Notes under the pieces: generated by a model
The model's input: only the letters and a program-made list of their open reading frames with translations
The model's database searches: none
Told to the model about the DNA's origin: nothing
Shown: positions 45,334-56,508 of the stretch, piece by piece
Position numbering within the stretch: the stretch's first letter is position 1
How the letters are laid out: each line of letters starts with the position of its first letter
Source of the DNA: Myxococcus fulvus
GTDB taxonomy: Bacteria > Myxococcota > Myxococcia > Myxococcales > Myxococcaceae
NCBI RefSeq assembly: GCF_900111765.1
Contig: NZ_FOIB01000001.1
Span: forward strand, 1,240,001 to 1,304,000
Direction: 5' to 3'
Length of the DNA: 64,000 nucleotides
Position numbers and translations under genes: made by a program

Positions 45334-46923
45334 ATGCCGAAGGCCGCCATCAACCGCGACGCCGTCAGTGGCGAGGCGCTGTTCATCCTCCGAAACCTGA
45401 GGGAGAACGGCCAACTCGGACGCTCCAACAAGCTGGCCGATGTGAAGGCCGCGCTGGAGCCGTCCGTCTCGCTCGATTTCGACAACTACTTCTTCTTCCT
45501 GCGCAAGTTCCACTACATCGCCATGGACCGCGAGGCCCAGCTCAAGCTCACCGAGCAGGGCGAGCGCGTGGCGGGCGGGGAGCTGTCGGACAAGTTCTCC
45601 GTGGAGGTGGGCGAGTTCTTCGCCGACCAGCTGGCCTCCGCCGAGGACGAGCCCCCCGTGGCCCAGGGCACCGAGGAGTCGCTGGTGCTGCCGCCGCCCC
45701 CGCCGGAGCTGCTCCTGGACGAGGCGGAGGTGGTGCCCACCGCGGCCACGCAGGTTGCGCCGCCCCCGTCGCCGCCGCCCATGCCCCCGATGCGCGCCGC
45801 GCGCTCGGCCATGCCCGCGCTGGATTTGACGCCGCCGCCCAACACGTCGCAGGTGCCCGTCGTGCCCGTCCCGGCGCCCTTCACGCCGCCTGGGCCCGTG
45901 GCGCTCATCACCCCCGCGATGCCCGAGCCCCGCCGGGAGACGTCCATCGGTCTGGCTCCCACCGCGCCGCTGCCCCTCGCCCCCCCGTCGTCGTCCGCCG
46001 CCACCCCTTCCATGCCCCCTCCCGCCGCCACTTCTCCCGTCGCCGCCGCGCCCGTCGCCCCGAAGGGCACGGAGCTGGACCTGCGCTACCAGAAGTTCGA
46101 CCCCATCGGCACGGGCCCCCTGGGCACCGTCTTCAAGGGCCGCTTCACGGCGCTGGGGCTGGACATCTGCCTGAAGGAGCTGAAGGACATCTTCGGCTAC
46201 TTCTCCTTCCTGCAGCGCGGTGAGGTGCTCAAGCGGCTGAAGAAGGAGCTGTGCGCCCAGGCCCAGGTGCGCCACCCTGGCATCGTCCAGGTGGTGGACC
46301 AGAACGTGGAGGCCAGCCGCCCCTACTTCGTCCTGGAGCTGATGAACGGCAGCCTGAAGGAGCGGCTGGACGCGGGCGGCGGCAGCGGGGTGCCGGTGCC
46401 CTTCGCGCTGCGCACGTTCCTGCAGATGGCCTACGGCCTGCGCGCGGCCCACGCCACGGGGCTGACGCACCACAACCTCAAGCCGGAGAACGTCCTCTTC
46501 GATGCCTACGGCAACGCCAAGCTGTCCGACTTCGGCCTGGGCCGCGTGGTGGAGGTGGACGCCACCAAGGGCATGCCCCAGGTCTTCGTGGGCACCGGCG
46601 GCATGGCGTACATGGCCCCGGAGCTGATGAACCGCGGCGCCAAGGACCCGGGCCCCTCCGCGGACGTGTACGGGCTGGGCATCCTGCTCTACGAGATGCT
46701 GACCGGGCAGATTCCGGGCCGCCGCTCGCCGCTCCCCTCAGAGGTGAACCCCGAGGCGCCCAGCGGGCTGGACCAGCTCTTCGACAAAGCCACCCAGGAC
46801 AAGCGCGAGCAGCGCTACCCGGACGTCGACGCCATGCTCGAGGACTTTTACAAGGCCTTCCCGGAGAAGGAGTTCCTCGTGCGCAACGACCTCATCCTCT
46901 CCTCCGAGTCGCCCCAGCAGTGA
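45334..46923 (+). CDS. Ser/Thr protein kinase-like protein, probable pseudokinase
   Basis: The protein has 529 residues. Residues 1-95 form an alpha-helical domain of unknown type (ALFILRNLRENGQLGRSNKL). Residues 100-245 are a Pro/Ala-rich, probably disordered linker. Residues 250-505 are a Hanks-type kinase fold: glycine-rich loop IGTGPLGTVFKG, Lys281, DFG-Asp399 and APE. The catalytic loop reads HHNLKPEN instead of HRDLKPEN, so the catalytic aspartate is Asn381. Catalysis should be weak or absent, although ATP could still bind. No membrane segment is seen. The partner is unknown. Confidence 0.88.
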   Translation: MPKAAINRDAVSGEALFILRNLRENGQLGRSNKLADVKAALEPSVSLDFDNYFFFLRKFHYIAMDREAQLKLTEQGERVAGGELSDKFSVEVGEFFADQLASAEDEPPVAQGTEESLVLPPPPPELLLDEAEVVPTAATQVAPPPSPPPMPPMRAARSAMPALDLTPPPNTSQVPVVPVPAPFTPPGPVALITPAMPEPRRETSIGLAPTAPLPLAPPSSSAATPSMPPPAATSPVAAAPVAPKGTELDLRYQKFDPIGTGPLGTVFKGRFTALGLDICLKELKDIFGYFSFLQRGEVLKRLKKELCAQAQVRHPGIVQVVDQNVEASRPYFVLELMNGSLKERLDAGGGSGVPVPFALRTFLQMAYGLRAAHATGLTHHNLKPENVLFDAYGNAKLSDFGLGRVVEVDATKGMPQVFVGTGGMAYMAPELMNRGAKDPGPSADVYGLGILLYEMLTGQIPGRRSPLPSEVNPEAPSGLDQLFDKATQDKREQRYPDVDAMLEDFYKAFPEKEFLVRNDLILSSESPQQ

Positions 46924-47094
46924 CGCGGGGCCTGGGCGCGGGCCTCCTCGCGAGGCTCGCCCCACCCGTGGACGGTGGCGTGGAGTGGCCCTCCGCCACC
47001 GGGGAGTCTCCCTGACGGTAGCAGGCAGGCACGACGCGAGGGTCTCGCGGCGTCCGCCCCGTCCAGGCGGCGTCATGGCATTGTCCCGCGCGCC

Positions 47095-48285
47095 ATGACC
47101 TCGATTGCTCCAGGCTGTGTGCTCGTCACCGTGACGGGCAAGGACCACCCCGGCATCACCGCCCGCCTCACCGGCCTGCTCGCGGACGCGGGCGCCGAGC
47201 TGCTCGACGTGGAGCAGGTGGTGGTGCAGGGTCGGCTGACGCTGTGCCTGCTGGCGCGGCTGCCCGAGTCGGTGGGTATCCCCCGGGCGCTGCTCTTCGC
47301 CGCGCGGGAGCTGGGCGTGGCGCTGGACTTCCAGGCGGTGGAGACGCCGGACACCGGGGCGCCCGCGCCCGCGCGCTACGTCGTCACCGCGGTGGGGCGC
47401 GCGCTGGGGGCGGGGCAGCTGCACTCGCTCACCTCGCACCTGGCCCAGGCGGGCGCCAACGTGGAGCGCATCGTCCGGCTGTCCGAGCCGCACCTGGGCT
47501 CCATGGAGCTGCACGTCACCCTGCCGCCCTCGCTGGAGCCCCAGGTGCTCAAGCGCTCGCTGCTGGCGCTGTCCATGCGCGACAACACCTTCGACGTGGC
47601 GCTGCAGAAGGAGAGCCTGTTCCGGCGCGGCAAGCGGATGGTGGTGATGGACATGGACTCCACGCTCATCCGCATCGAGGTCATCGACGAGCTGGCGCGC
47701 GCGCACGGCGTGGGTGAGCAGGTCTCCCGCATCACCGAGCGCGCCATGCAGGGGGAGATGGACTACGACGAGTCGCTGCGCCAGCGCGTGGCGCTGCTGG
47801 CCGGGCTGGACGTGGGCGTGCTGCACCGGCTCGCGGCGAGCCTGCCGCTGACGGAGGGCGCCGAGACGCTGGTGCGCGTGCTCAAGCGGCTGGGCTACCG
47901 CACCGCCGTCATCAGCGGCGGCTTCTCCGTGGCGGCCGAGGCGCTCAAGGCGCGGCTCGGCATCGACCACGCCTTCTCCAACGTGCTGGAGGAGGAGGGC
48001 GGCAAGCTCACCGGCCGCACCGTGGGGGCCATCGTCAACGCGCGCCGCAAGGCGGAGCTGCTCGAGCAGCTCGCGGCCCAGGAGGGCATCCTGCTCGAGC
48101 AGGTCATCGCGGTGGGCGACGGCGCCAACGACTTGCTGATGCTGGAGCGCGCGGGGCTGGGCATCGCGTTCCGCGCCAAGCCCCGGCTGCGCGAGGCCGC
48201 CGACACGTCCATCTCCGCCGGCGGGCTGGACACCATCCTCTACCTCCTGGGGCTCACCGGGCGGGAGCTCCAGGAAGCGGGCTGA
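47095..48285 (+). CDS. serB: Phosphoserine phosphatase with two ACT domains
   Basis: The protein has 396 residues; the start MTSIAPG at 47095 is chosen over the open upstream frame because the ACT domain begins directly after it. Residues of about 8-165 hold two ACT domains, likely for serine feedback. The HAD phosphatase follows with the nucleophile motif DMDSTLI, the ISGGF motif and VGDGANDL. It performs the last step of serine synthesis. Actinobacteria and some Proteobacteria carry the same ACT-ACT-HAD arrangement. No other ser genes are near. Confidence 0.94.
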   Translation: MTSIAPGCVLVTVTGKDHPGITARLTGLLADAGAELLDVEQVVVQGRLTLCLLARLPESVGIPRALLFAARELGVALDFQAVETPDTGAPAPARYVVTAVGRALGAGQLHSLTSHLAQAGANVERIVRLSEPHLGSMELHVTLPPSLEPQVLKRSLLALSMRDNTFDVALQKESLFRRGKRMVVMDMDSTLIRIEVIDELARAHGVGEQVSRITERAMQGEMDYDESLRQRVALLAGLDVGVLHRLAASLPLTEGAETLVRVLKRLGYRTAVISGGFSVAAEALKARLGIDHAFSNVLEEEGGKLTGRTVGAIVNARRKAELLEQLAAQEGILLEQVIAVGDGANDLLMLERAGLGIAFRAKPRLREAADTSISAGGLDTILYLLGLTGRELQEAG

Positions 48286-48288
48286 GCG

Positions 48289-49152
48289 CTACAGGCGCAT
48301 CCTGGCGGCGAGTTCGCGCTGCTGCAGCTTGCCTTTCTCCAGGAGCAGCTCCAGCAGGGCGCGCAGAATCTTGGAGCTCTTCTCCTGGTTCTGCTGGAGC
48401 GTCTGCAGCCGCTGCAGGTCCTCGTCCGTCCACTCGGGCGCGGTGGACGGGCCCCCCGCGAGGATTTCGTCGAGGATGTCCGCCGCGCTGGAGCCCTGGG
48501 CCGCCACGGGCGGTGCGGGCCGCTCCGGAGCGCGGGGGGCCGGCGCGGTGGCGGGAGACTCGGGCGGGACGATGTCGGCGATGCGCTTCACCACCGTCTT
48601 GCCGCTCATGTCGACGACCTTGAACTCGTCCTCCTGCTCGTCGACGGTGGCCTGCGTGTCCGAGGACTGGTTGCGCGAGGGCGAGAAGCGCGTGCTGACC
48701 ACCGGCTCCTGGCCTCGGTAGTGCCGCAGGATGGCGTGCTCGATTTCACGCTCGCCCGCCACCATGGGGACCACCCGGGCACGGCTGCGGGCCGCCACCT
48801 GGTCCAGCGTGGACAAATCCGTGGGGTCCGCCATGGCCAGCACCAGCGTCTTGCCGTTGTCCTTGAGTGACACGGGGAAGACGGCCTTCTGCTCGGCGAG
48901 CGTCATGTCCACGCGCGACAGCGCCCCCGCGTCCCGGCTGATGTTGCCCAGCTGTACGCGCTGCATCCCCAGGCCCTGGCAGATGGCCTCCGTAATCGTG
49001 TCCTCGGTGGCCAGCCCCAGGTCGGCGACGACGCGCGACAGCCGACCGCCCCACTGGTCCAGGGTGGCCATGGCGCTGCGGAGCTGGAGCTCGTCGATGA
49101 CGCGGGCCTTGACGAGGATTTCGCCGATGCGATTGCGGGAAGGAGAAGCCAT
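48289..49152 (-). CDS. GspE/PilB N-terminal (MshEN) domain protein
   Basis: The protein has 287 residues. The N-terminal roughly 150 residues match the type II secretion/type IV pilus ATPase N-domain: RIGEILVKARVIDELQLRSAM, LSRVVADLGLATEDTITEAICQGLGM and VVPMVAGEREIEHAILRHY. There is no ATPase domain. Residues 150-240 are Pro/Ala/acidic and probably disordered; the C-terminus is a helical, glutamine-rich coiled-coil-like segment. MshEN domains can bind c-di-GMP. It may be an adaptor in motility or secretion. It is convergent with serB, 3 bp apart. Confidence 0.82.
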   Translation of the reverse strand: MASPSRNRIGEILVKARVIDELQLRSAMATLDQWGGRLSRVVADLGLATEDTITEAICQGLGMQRVQLGNISRDAGALSRVDMTLAEQKAVFPVSLKDNGKTLVLAMADPTDLSTLDQVAARSRARVVPMVAGEREIEHAILRHYRGQEPVVSTRFSPSRNQSSDTQATVDEQEDEFKVVDMSGKTVVKRIADIVPPESPATAPAPRAPERPAPPVAAQGSSAADILDEILAGGPSTAPEWTDEDLQRLQTLQQNQEKSSKILRALLELLLEKGKLQQRELAARMRL

Positions 49153-49233
49153 GGCTCGGGAGTCTACCGTCTGACGGCGCGGACGCTCAGTCCGCGACGC
49201 TTTCGCCCGCTACGAGGGCGAGGAGGCACCATC

Positions 49234-49428
49234 ATGCAGCCCTTCGCGGAAGCCGCCATCCAGCAGTGCCCCTACTGTGGCGAGGAGGTGGAGGTCGACG
49301 TGGACCCCATCGGCGCCAGCGCGGAGCGCTACATCGAGGACTGCCCCGTCTGCTGCCGCCCGTGGACCGTGCATGTGTCCCGCAACGAGGAGGCCTACGC
49401 CGTGGCCCTGGCCCGCGACGACGACTGA
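49234..49428 (+). CDS. CPXCG-motif cysteine-rich zinc-ribbon protein
   Basis: The protein has 64 residues, starting 8 nt after GAGGAGG. It has two cysteine pairs, CPYC and CPVCC, spaced as a zinc ribbon, and an acidic C-terminus. Small proteins of this CPXCG family are widespread in Proteobacteria; their function is unknown. It is divergent from the GspE-N protein. Confidence 0.88.
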   Translation: MQPFAEAAIQQCPYCGEEVEVDVDPIGASAERYIEDCPVCCRPWTVHVSRNEEAYAVALARDDD

Positions 49429-49652
49429 AGTCGCTTGGGCGCCATGTGTCCCGGAAAGGCCCCCGTTCGGAGGCCTGGAGAGCAGGCATGCGAGCATGGT
49501 GTGAGGGTACCGCGAGGGCCCGGGGGCGTTGCTTGACACGTCCCGGAGCATGGTTCTCTTGAGTCTTGTGAGGCGGCGCTGGAGTGGAGCCCCGATGGGG
49601 CCCCCGAGGCGGAACCGCCGACAACGACAACGTCTGTGATTCACACACCGTG

Positions 49653-49670
49653 CACTCCCTACGAGGAGTG
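49653..49670 (+). promoter_or_regulatory. Hairpin in the hsp20 leader
   Basis: CACTCC-CTACGA-GGAGTG lies 9 nt upstream of the AGGAG ribosome-binding site (49679-49683). Its ACTCC arm could alternatively pair with the ribosome-binding site. A TTGACA at 49533-49538 is a possible -35, with no convincing -10. Confidence 0.35.
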
Positions 49671-49689
49671 TCACGCACAGGAGAAGACC

Positions 49690-50139
49690 ATGCAGAATCG
49701 CAACCCGTTCAACTCCGCCGTGGTGGTGAACCCCCTGATGCGCGACTTCGACGCGCTCTTCCGCGAGTTCGCCCAGCCGGGCTTCTTCCGTCAGTCCGCG
49801 GTCCGCGAGCGCGTGCCCGCCGCCGACATCCTCGAGTCCGAGGCGGGCGTCACCCTGCACCTCGACATGCCGGGCGTGGACGCCAAGGACATCCAGGTGA
49901 CGGTGGAGCGCGACGTGCTCACCGTGAAGGCCGAGCGCAAGGCGCAGCCCGTCGCCGAGGGCGTGTCCGTGCGCCGCCAGGAGCGCGCGCAGGGCGGCTT
50001 CACGCGCTCGTTCTCCCTGCCGGAGACGGTGGACGCCACCAAGGTGGAGGCGCGCTACGAGCAGGGCGTGCTGACGCTCACCTTGCCTCGACGCGAGGAG
50101 TCCAAGCCTCGGGTCATCGAGGTCAAGGTCCAGGGCTGA
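49690..50139 (+). CDS. Small heat-shock protein (Hsp20/alpha-crystallin)
   Basis: The protein has 149 residues from the ATG at 49690 with AGGAG 6 nt upstream. The alpha-crystallin domain spans about residues 40-140, with VPAADILESEAGVTLHLDMPGV at the start and the LTLTLPRREE signature near the end; the C-terminal RVIEVKVQG includes the I/V-x-I/V-type tail that links oligomers. It holds unfolding proteins during stress without ATP. M. xanthus has several such proteins, some linked to spores. The 260-bp upstream gap contains no other gene. Confidence 0.94.
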   Translation: MQNRNPFNSAVVVNPLMRDFDALFREFAQPGFFRQSAVRERVPAADILESEAGVTLHLDMPGVDAKDIQVTVERDVLTVKAERKAQPVAEGVSVRRQERAQGGFTRSFSLPETVDATKVEARYEQGVLTLTLPRREESKPRVIEVKVQG

Positions 50140-50234
50140 TTTTTCGCGCGAGGCGTCGAATCGCGCGCACACCCCTCCTGGGAGGCCGCTGTCCGCCGAA
50201 GAACGGCGCGGCTTCCTCCTTCTTCACCCCTGTC

Positions 50235-50267
50235 GAGGGCTTCCGCGAGGGGGCGGCGGAAGCCCTC
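50235..50267. terminator. Strong hairpin between convergent genes
   Basis: GAGGGCTTCCGC (50235-50246) and GCGGAAGCCCTC (50256-50267) form a perfect 12-bp stem with a 9-nt loop, between hsp20 and the convergent regulator. Neither strand has a T-run; it may still stop or protect both transcripts. Confidence 0.55.
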
Positions 50268-50273
50268 CCGACC

Positions 50274-50855
50274 TCAGCGCTTGGCGCCGAGCGAGATGGG
50301 CACGCGGAACAGCTCCAGCACCTGCTGCACATCGAGCGGCTTGGCCAGGCACGCGAGCGCGCCAGCCTGCTTGGACTGCTCCACGACGTCGGCGGTGTGC
50401 ATGGGCGTCATCGTGATGAGCCGCACACCCTCCATCTGCTTGCGCGCGCGGATGCGACGGCAGACCTCGAGGCCGTCGATGTCCGGCATGTTCAGGTCGA
50501 TGATCATGCCGTGCGGCTTCTGCTCCGACACCAGCAGCAGGGCCTCCACGCCGCTCGTCGTCGTCTGAAGCTCCACCTGCGCGGAGAACGGCTTGAACGC
50601 GCGCTTGACGGCGTCCAGCACCGCGCGCTCGTCATCCACCACCAACAGCCGCACCGTGCCGCTGCCCAGCTCCTCCGGAACCGGCATCTGGTGCGCGATG
50701 AGGAAGGTGCGCAGGTCCGCCGAGCGCACCCGGCGGTGACCGCCCGGCGTCCTGAAGGCCATCAGGATGCCCCGGTCAATCCACTTGCTCACCGTGGACG
50801 GATCCACCTGAAGCAAACGACTGATGTCGTGCGTCGTGTAGAGCTGGTCCGTCAT
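50274..50855 (-). CDS. Helix-turn-helix (excisionase/MerR-like) - receiver domain regulator
   Basis: The protein has 193 residues from the ATG at 50855, with GGGGAG upstream. Residues 1-55 are a winged-helix DNA-binding domain of the excisionase/BldC type (YTTHDISRLLQVDPSTVSKWIDRG, then FRTPGGHRRVR). Residues 65-190 are a receiver domain with VVDDE, phosphorylated Asp in GMIIDLNMPDIDGLEV, and Lys in CLAKPLD. The order is the reverse of ordinary response regulators, where the receiver is N-terminal. The cognate kinase is not in the vicinity. Confidence 0.87.
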   Translation of the reverse strand: MTDQLYTTHDISRLLQVDPSTVSKWIDRGILMAFRTPGGHRRVRSADLRTFLIAHQMPVPEELGSGTVRLLVVDDERAVLDAVKRAFKPFSAQVELQTTTSGVEALLLVSEQKPHGMIIDLNMPDIDGLEVCRRIRARKQMEGVRLITMTPMHTADVVEQSKQAGALACLAKPLDVQQVLELFRVPISLGAKR

Positions 50856-50929
50856 CGCCGTACTCCCCTCTTGCTGCATCATTCCGCTGCCCATGGAATC
50901 AACCACCTACCTTGAATACGGGGTTTCCT

Positions 50930-51540
50930 TCAACCTCTCTGCGCACTGCGTCCATCAGTCCCCCTCATCAGACCCACGGCCCCGTCCCAACGGGCACTGG
51001 CCTTGAGGCAGAGCTCCACGAGCTCCCGAGCGGCCCCACGGCCTCCCGGGCTCTGAGCCACGAAGTGGACCTCCTGACGCACCTCGGGAACTGCATCCGC
51101 GGGACACGCGGACAAGCCCACCCTCGACAGCGGGGCCAGGTCATTGTGGTCATCCCCCATGTAGGCACAGGCCTCATGGGGTACGCCCAACTGCTGGAGG
51201 AGCTCGTCCAGTGCGGCACCCTTGTCCCGGCGGCCTTGAAACACAGCCGCCAGCCCGAGCTCCCGCCCGCGTGCCTCCACGATGCCTGAGGTGCGAGCGG
51301 TGAGGATGGCGGCGGGCAGGCCCGACAACCGGGCCATGACCAGGGCGTGGCCATCCTTCACGTCGAAGCGCTTCATCAGCTCCCCGCCGTCGCCGTAATA
51401 CAGGCCGCCGTCGGTGAGCACCCCGTCCACGTCGAAGACCAAGAGCCGCACGCGCGCCGCGCGGGACGTCAGCTCTTCCTTTCCAGGCTTGGAAGGTGCG
51501 TCCGTCTGCATCGTTTGCTCGGCTCCCCTCGTCGTGTTCA

Positions 51541-51541
<1 letters not shown>
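50930..51541 (-). CDS. kdsC: 3-deoxy-D-manno-octulosonate 8-phosphate phosphatase (KdsC-like HAD)
   Basis: The protein has 203 residues. The ATG at 51541 overlaps the kdsA stop (TGATG); an ATG at 51511 is an alternative and gives a length nearer the family norm. The HAD motifs are FDVDGVLTDG, the C0-type GGLYYGDGGELMKRF, ILTARTS, and MGDDHNDL. It removes phosphate from Kdo-8-P in Kdo synthesis for the LPS core. It is the last gene of a tightly overlapping pyrG-kdsA-kdsC operon. Confidence 0.9.
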
Positions 51542-54095
<2,554 letters not shown>

Positions 54096-54329
54096 TCAGT
54101 TGCCGTCCCAAGCACCCGGGCGGGACACGGCGAACTCCCGGACGTCGGGTTGTCCGACGCGGAAGTCGCGCAAGTCGCAGTTGCGGCAGCTCCAGCCCTC
54201 CCAGCCCCGCTTGACGACCATGTGCAGGCAGGCGTCGTAGTTGGGGCAGTACAGGTTGCGCTGCGCGTCGACGGACTCCTCGTCACGCAGGGCGGTGGGC
54301 AGAGGGCTGGGGCACGGGGTGATGGACAC
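54096..54329 (-). CDS. Small zinc-ribbon-like hypothetical protein
   Basis: The protein has 77 residues from the GTG at 54329, which has GGGAG 7 nt upstream. Cysteine pairs CPNYDAC and CRNC suggest a zinc ribbon; a RVGQPDVREF stretch follows. I do not recognise the family. It lies 84 bp upstream of pyrG on the same strand and could be in the same transcript. Confidence 0.6.
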   Translation of the reverse strand: MSITPCPSPLPTALRDEESVDAQRNLYCPNYDACLHMVVKRGWEGWSCRNCDLRDFRVGQPDVREFAVSRPGAWDGN

Positions 54330-54419
54330 GGCGAATCTCCCGGATGGGTACGTCAAGGGTCGGCCACTCCCCCCGGCGCGTCGGAACAGGTTGTCGGGAC
54401 TTCCATTCCCGACCGGAAA

Positions 54420-54457
54420 GTAAAAGACCCGCCCCCGCGCGAACGCGGAGACGGGTC
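54420..54457 (-). terminator. Intrinsic terminator downstream of the micro-ORF
   Basis: On the minus strand GACCCG (54457-54452) pairs with CGGGTC (54431-54426), with an inner CCGC/GCGG stem and a 6-nt loop. TTTTAC follows. It lies 42 bp after the micro-ORF stop and before the zinc-ribbon gene. Confidence 0.7.
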
Positions 54458-54498
54458 CCTGAAACCTTTAGCGTCTTCCACCGCGACGGAAAGCCGTT

Positions 54499-54546
54499 TC
54501 AGCCCACCGAAGCGGAGGTGGACGCCTGACTCTTGCTGTCGGTCAA
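54499..54546 (-). CDS. Candidate 15-residue micro-ORF with an exceptional ribosome-binding site
   Basis: A TTG codon at 54546 opens a reading frame for MTDSKSQASTSASVG. Upstream, AAGAAAGGAGGTGAT (54564-54550) is complementary over 14 nt to the 3' end of 16S rRNA, with 7 nt between GGAGG and the start. The frame closes before a terminator, 100 bp past the end of the ABC transporter gene on the same strand. The peptide is Ser/Ala/Thr-rich and resembles nothing I know. Translation seems likely from the site alone, but function, and whether the peptide or only the ribosome-binding site matters, is unknown. Confidence 0.45.
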   Translation of the reverse strand: MTDSKSQASTSASVG

Positions 54547-54647
54547 GGCATCACCTCCTTTCTTGAGGCCGGAACAACTAATCGCCCCCCTGATTTCGCG
54601 CCACTTTCCGATGTGATTAGCGCGGGACGTGGAGGGTAGGCGGCCGT

Positions 54648-56414
54648 TCAGGCCGCGACGAACTGGCGCTCGACCAGGCGGCGGTAGAGGCCCTCCTGGC
54701 CCATGAGGCTGGCGTGGGTGCCGCTCTGGACGATGCGGCCCGACTCCAGCACGAGCACGCGGTCCACGTTGGCCACGGTGGACAGGCGGTGGGCGATGAC
54801 GAGCGTGGTGCGGCCCTTCATCAGGCGCTCCAGCGCGTCCTTCACCAGGTGCTCGCTCTCCGCGTCGAGCGCGCTCGTCGCCTCGTCGAGGATGAGCAGG
54901 CGGGGGTCCTTGAGCACCGCGCGGGCGATGGCGACCCGCTGCTTCTGGCCGCCGGACAGCTGCACGCCGCGCTCGCCCACCTGGGTGTTGTAGCCCTCCG
55001 GGAAGCGCTGGATGAAGTCGTGGGCGTTGGCGGCGCGCGCGGCGTGCTCGACCTGGGCGTCGGTGGCGTCGGGCCTGGCGTAGCGGATGTTGTCCGCGAT
55101 GGAGCAGGAGAACAGCTGCGGCTCCTGGGCCACCATGCCCACGTTGCGGCGCAGCCACTCGGGCTCGAGCGTGGTGAGCGGATGGCCGTCCAGCACCACC
55201 GCGCCGCCCTGCGGGTCGTAGAAGCGCGACATGAGCGAGGCGAGCGTGGACTTGCCTCCGCCCGACGGGCCCACCACGGCGACGACCTCTCCGGGCTTGA
55301 GCTCCAAATCCAGTCCCTGGAGCACCGGCACGTCCGCGCGCGTGGGGTAGGAGAAGCGCACGCCGCGGAACTCCACGTGGCCCTTCACCGACGGGAGCTG
55401 GTGGCCACCGGCGGGGATGGCGGGCACGCGGTCCACCAGCTCGAAGACGCGCTCGGCGGCGCCGCTGGCGCGCATGAAGTCCGCCCACACCTCCGCCACC
55501 GCGCTCAGCGAGAGCGCGACGAGCGAGGTGTAGATGAGGAACGAGGTGAGCGCGCCGACGGTGAGCTCACCGTCCACCACCATGCGGCCGCCGTACCAAA
55601 GCATGGCCGCGGTGGAGCCGTACATGGCCAGCGAGGCGATGCCCATGAAGAGCGCGGACTGGCGCGCGCGGTCCTTGGCCAGCTCCAGCGCCCGGTCCAC
55701 CGCGGCGCTGTAGCGCTCCACCTCGTGGCCCTCCGCGGCGAACGAGCGCACGGTGCGGATGCCCGACAGGTCCTCCTCGGCGACCTCGCTGGAGGCGGCG
55801 AGCGCGTCCTGCACCTGGCGCGAGAGCACTCGCACGCGCCGGCCGTACACCACCGCGCCGATGGCCACCGCGGGGATGAGCGCGAGCATCACCAGCGTCA
55901 GCCGGGGCGAGGTGAAGAACAGCAGCGCCACGCCGCCCAGGGCCTGGAAGGTGTAGCGCAGCGTCATGGAGACGTTGGTGGTGACGGTGTTCTGCAGGAC
56001 GCTCGTGTCCGAGGCGAGCCGGCTGGTGAGCTCCCCGGTGCGGCGCTCGTCGAAGAAGGCCACCTCCTGGGACAGCAGGCTCTGGAACAGGCGCTTGCGC
56101 AGCCGCGTCACCACGCGCTCGCCCGCCGTGCTGAAGAGGTAGGCGCGCAGCGCCATGGCCACCGACTGCACGACGAAGACGGCGAACATCACCAGCGCGA
56201 TGGTGTCCAGCTTGTCGCGGCTGCGCGCGCCGAGCGCCTCGTCCACCAGGTCACCGATGGCGCGGGGGAAGACGAGCGTAGCGGCGCTGCTGAGGAGCAG
56301 GAAGAGCGTGCCCACGACGAGCGTGGGGACCTCGGGACGGGCGAGGGTGAGCAGGCGACCCAGCGTCACGCGCGAGGGGAGCCGGGGCTTGGCGGGTGAC
56401 GGGCTGGCGGACAC
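54648..56414 (-). CDS. ABC exporter, fused membrane and ATPase domains (MsbA-like)
   Basis: The protein has 588 residues; the start codon is GTG at 56414. Six membrane helices lie in residues of about 25-320, followed by the ATPase with Walker A GPSGGGKST, Q-loop, signature LSGGQKQRVAIAR, Walker B LLILDEATSALD and the switch histidine in IAHRLSTV. It works as a homo- or heterodimer half-transporter. The closest types are MsbA and multidrug or peptide exporters; lipid A flipping is possible given the envelope genes around but unproved. Confidence 0.88.
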   Translation of the reverse strand: MSASPSPAKPRLPSRVTLGRLLTLARPEVPTLVVGTLFLLLSSAATLVFPRAIGDLVDEALGARSRDKLDTIALVMFAVFVVQSVAMALRAYLFSTAGERVVTRLRKRLFQSLLSQEVAFFDERRTGELTSRLASDTSVLQNTVTTNVSMTLRYTFQALGGVALLFFTSPRLTLVMLALIPAVAIGAVVYGRRVRVLSRQVQDALAASSEVAEEDLSGIRTVRSFAAEGHEVERYSAAVDRALELAKDRARQSALFMGIASLAMYGSTAAMLWYGGRMVVDGELTVGALTSFLIYTSLVALSLSAVAEVWADFMRASGAAERVFELVDRVPAIPAGGHQLPSVKGHVEFRGVRFSYPTRADVPVLQGLDLELKPGEVVAVVGPSGGGKSTLASLMSRFYDPQGGAVVLDGHPLTTLEPEWLRRNVGMVAQEPQLFSCSIADNIRYARPDATDAQVEHAARAANAHDFIQRFPEGYNTQVGERGVQLSGGQKQRVAIARAVLKDPRLLILDEATSALDAESEHLVKDALERLMKGRTTLVIAHRLSTVANVDRVLVLESGRIVQSGTHASLMGQEGLYRRLVERQFVAA

Positions 56415-56508
56415 CGGCGGAGACTAGCGCGGAGTTACCCGCTTCGCACGGCTCCCGGCTGTCGGAGCGGGTGGGAGGTGCTCATCCTTCCGGACATGGA
56501 GGTAGGCC

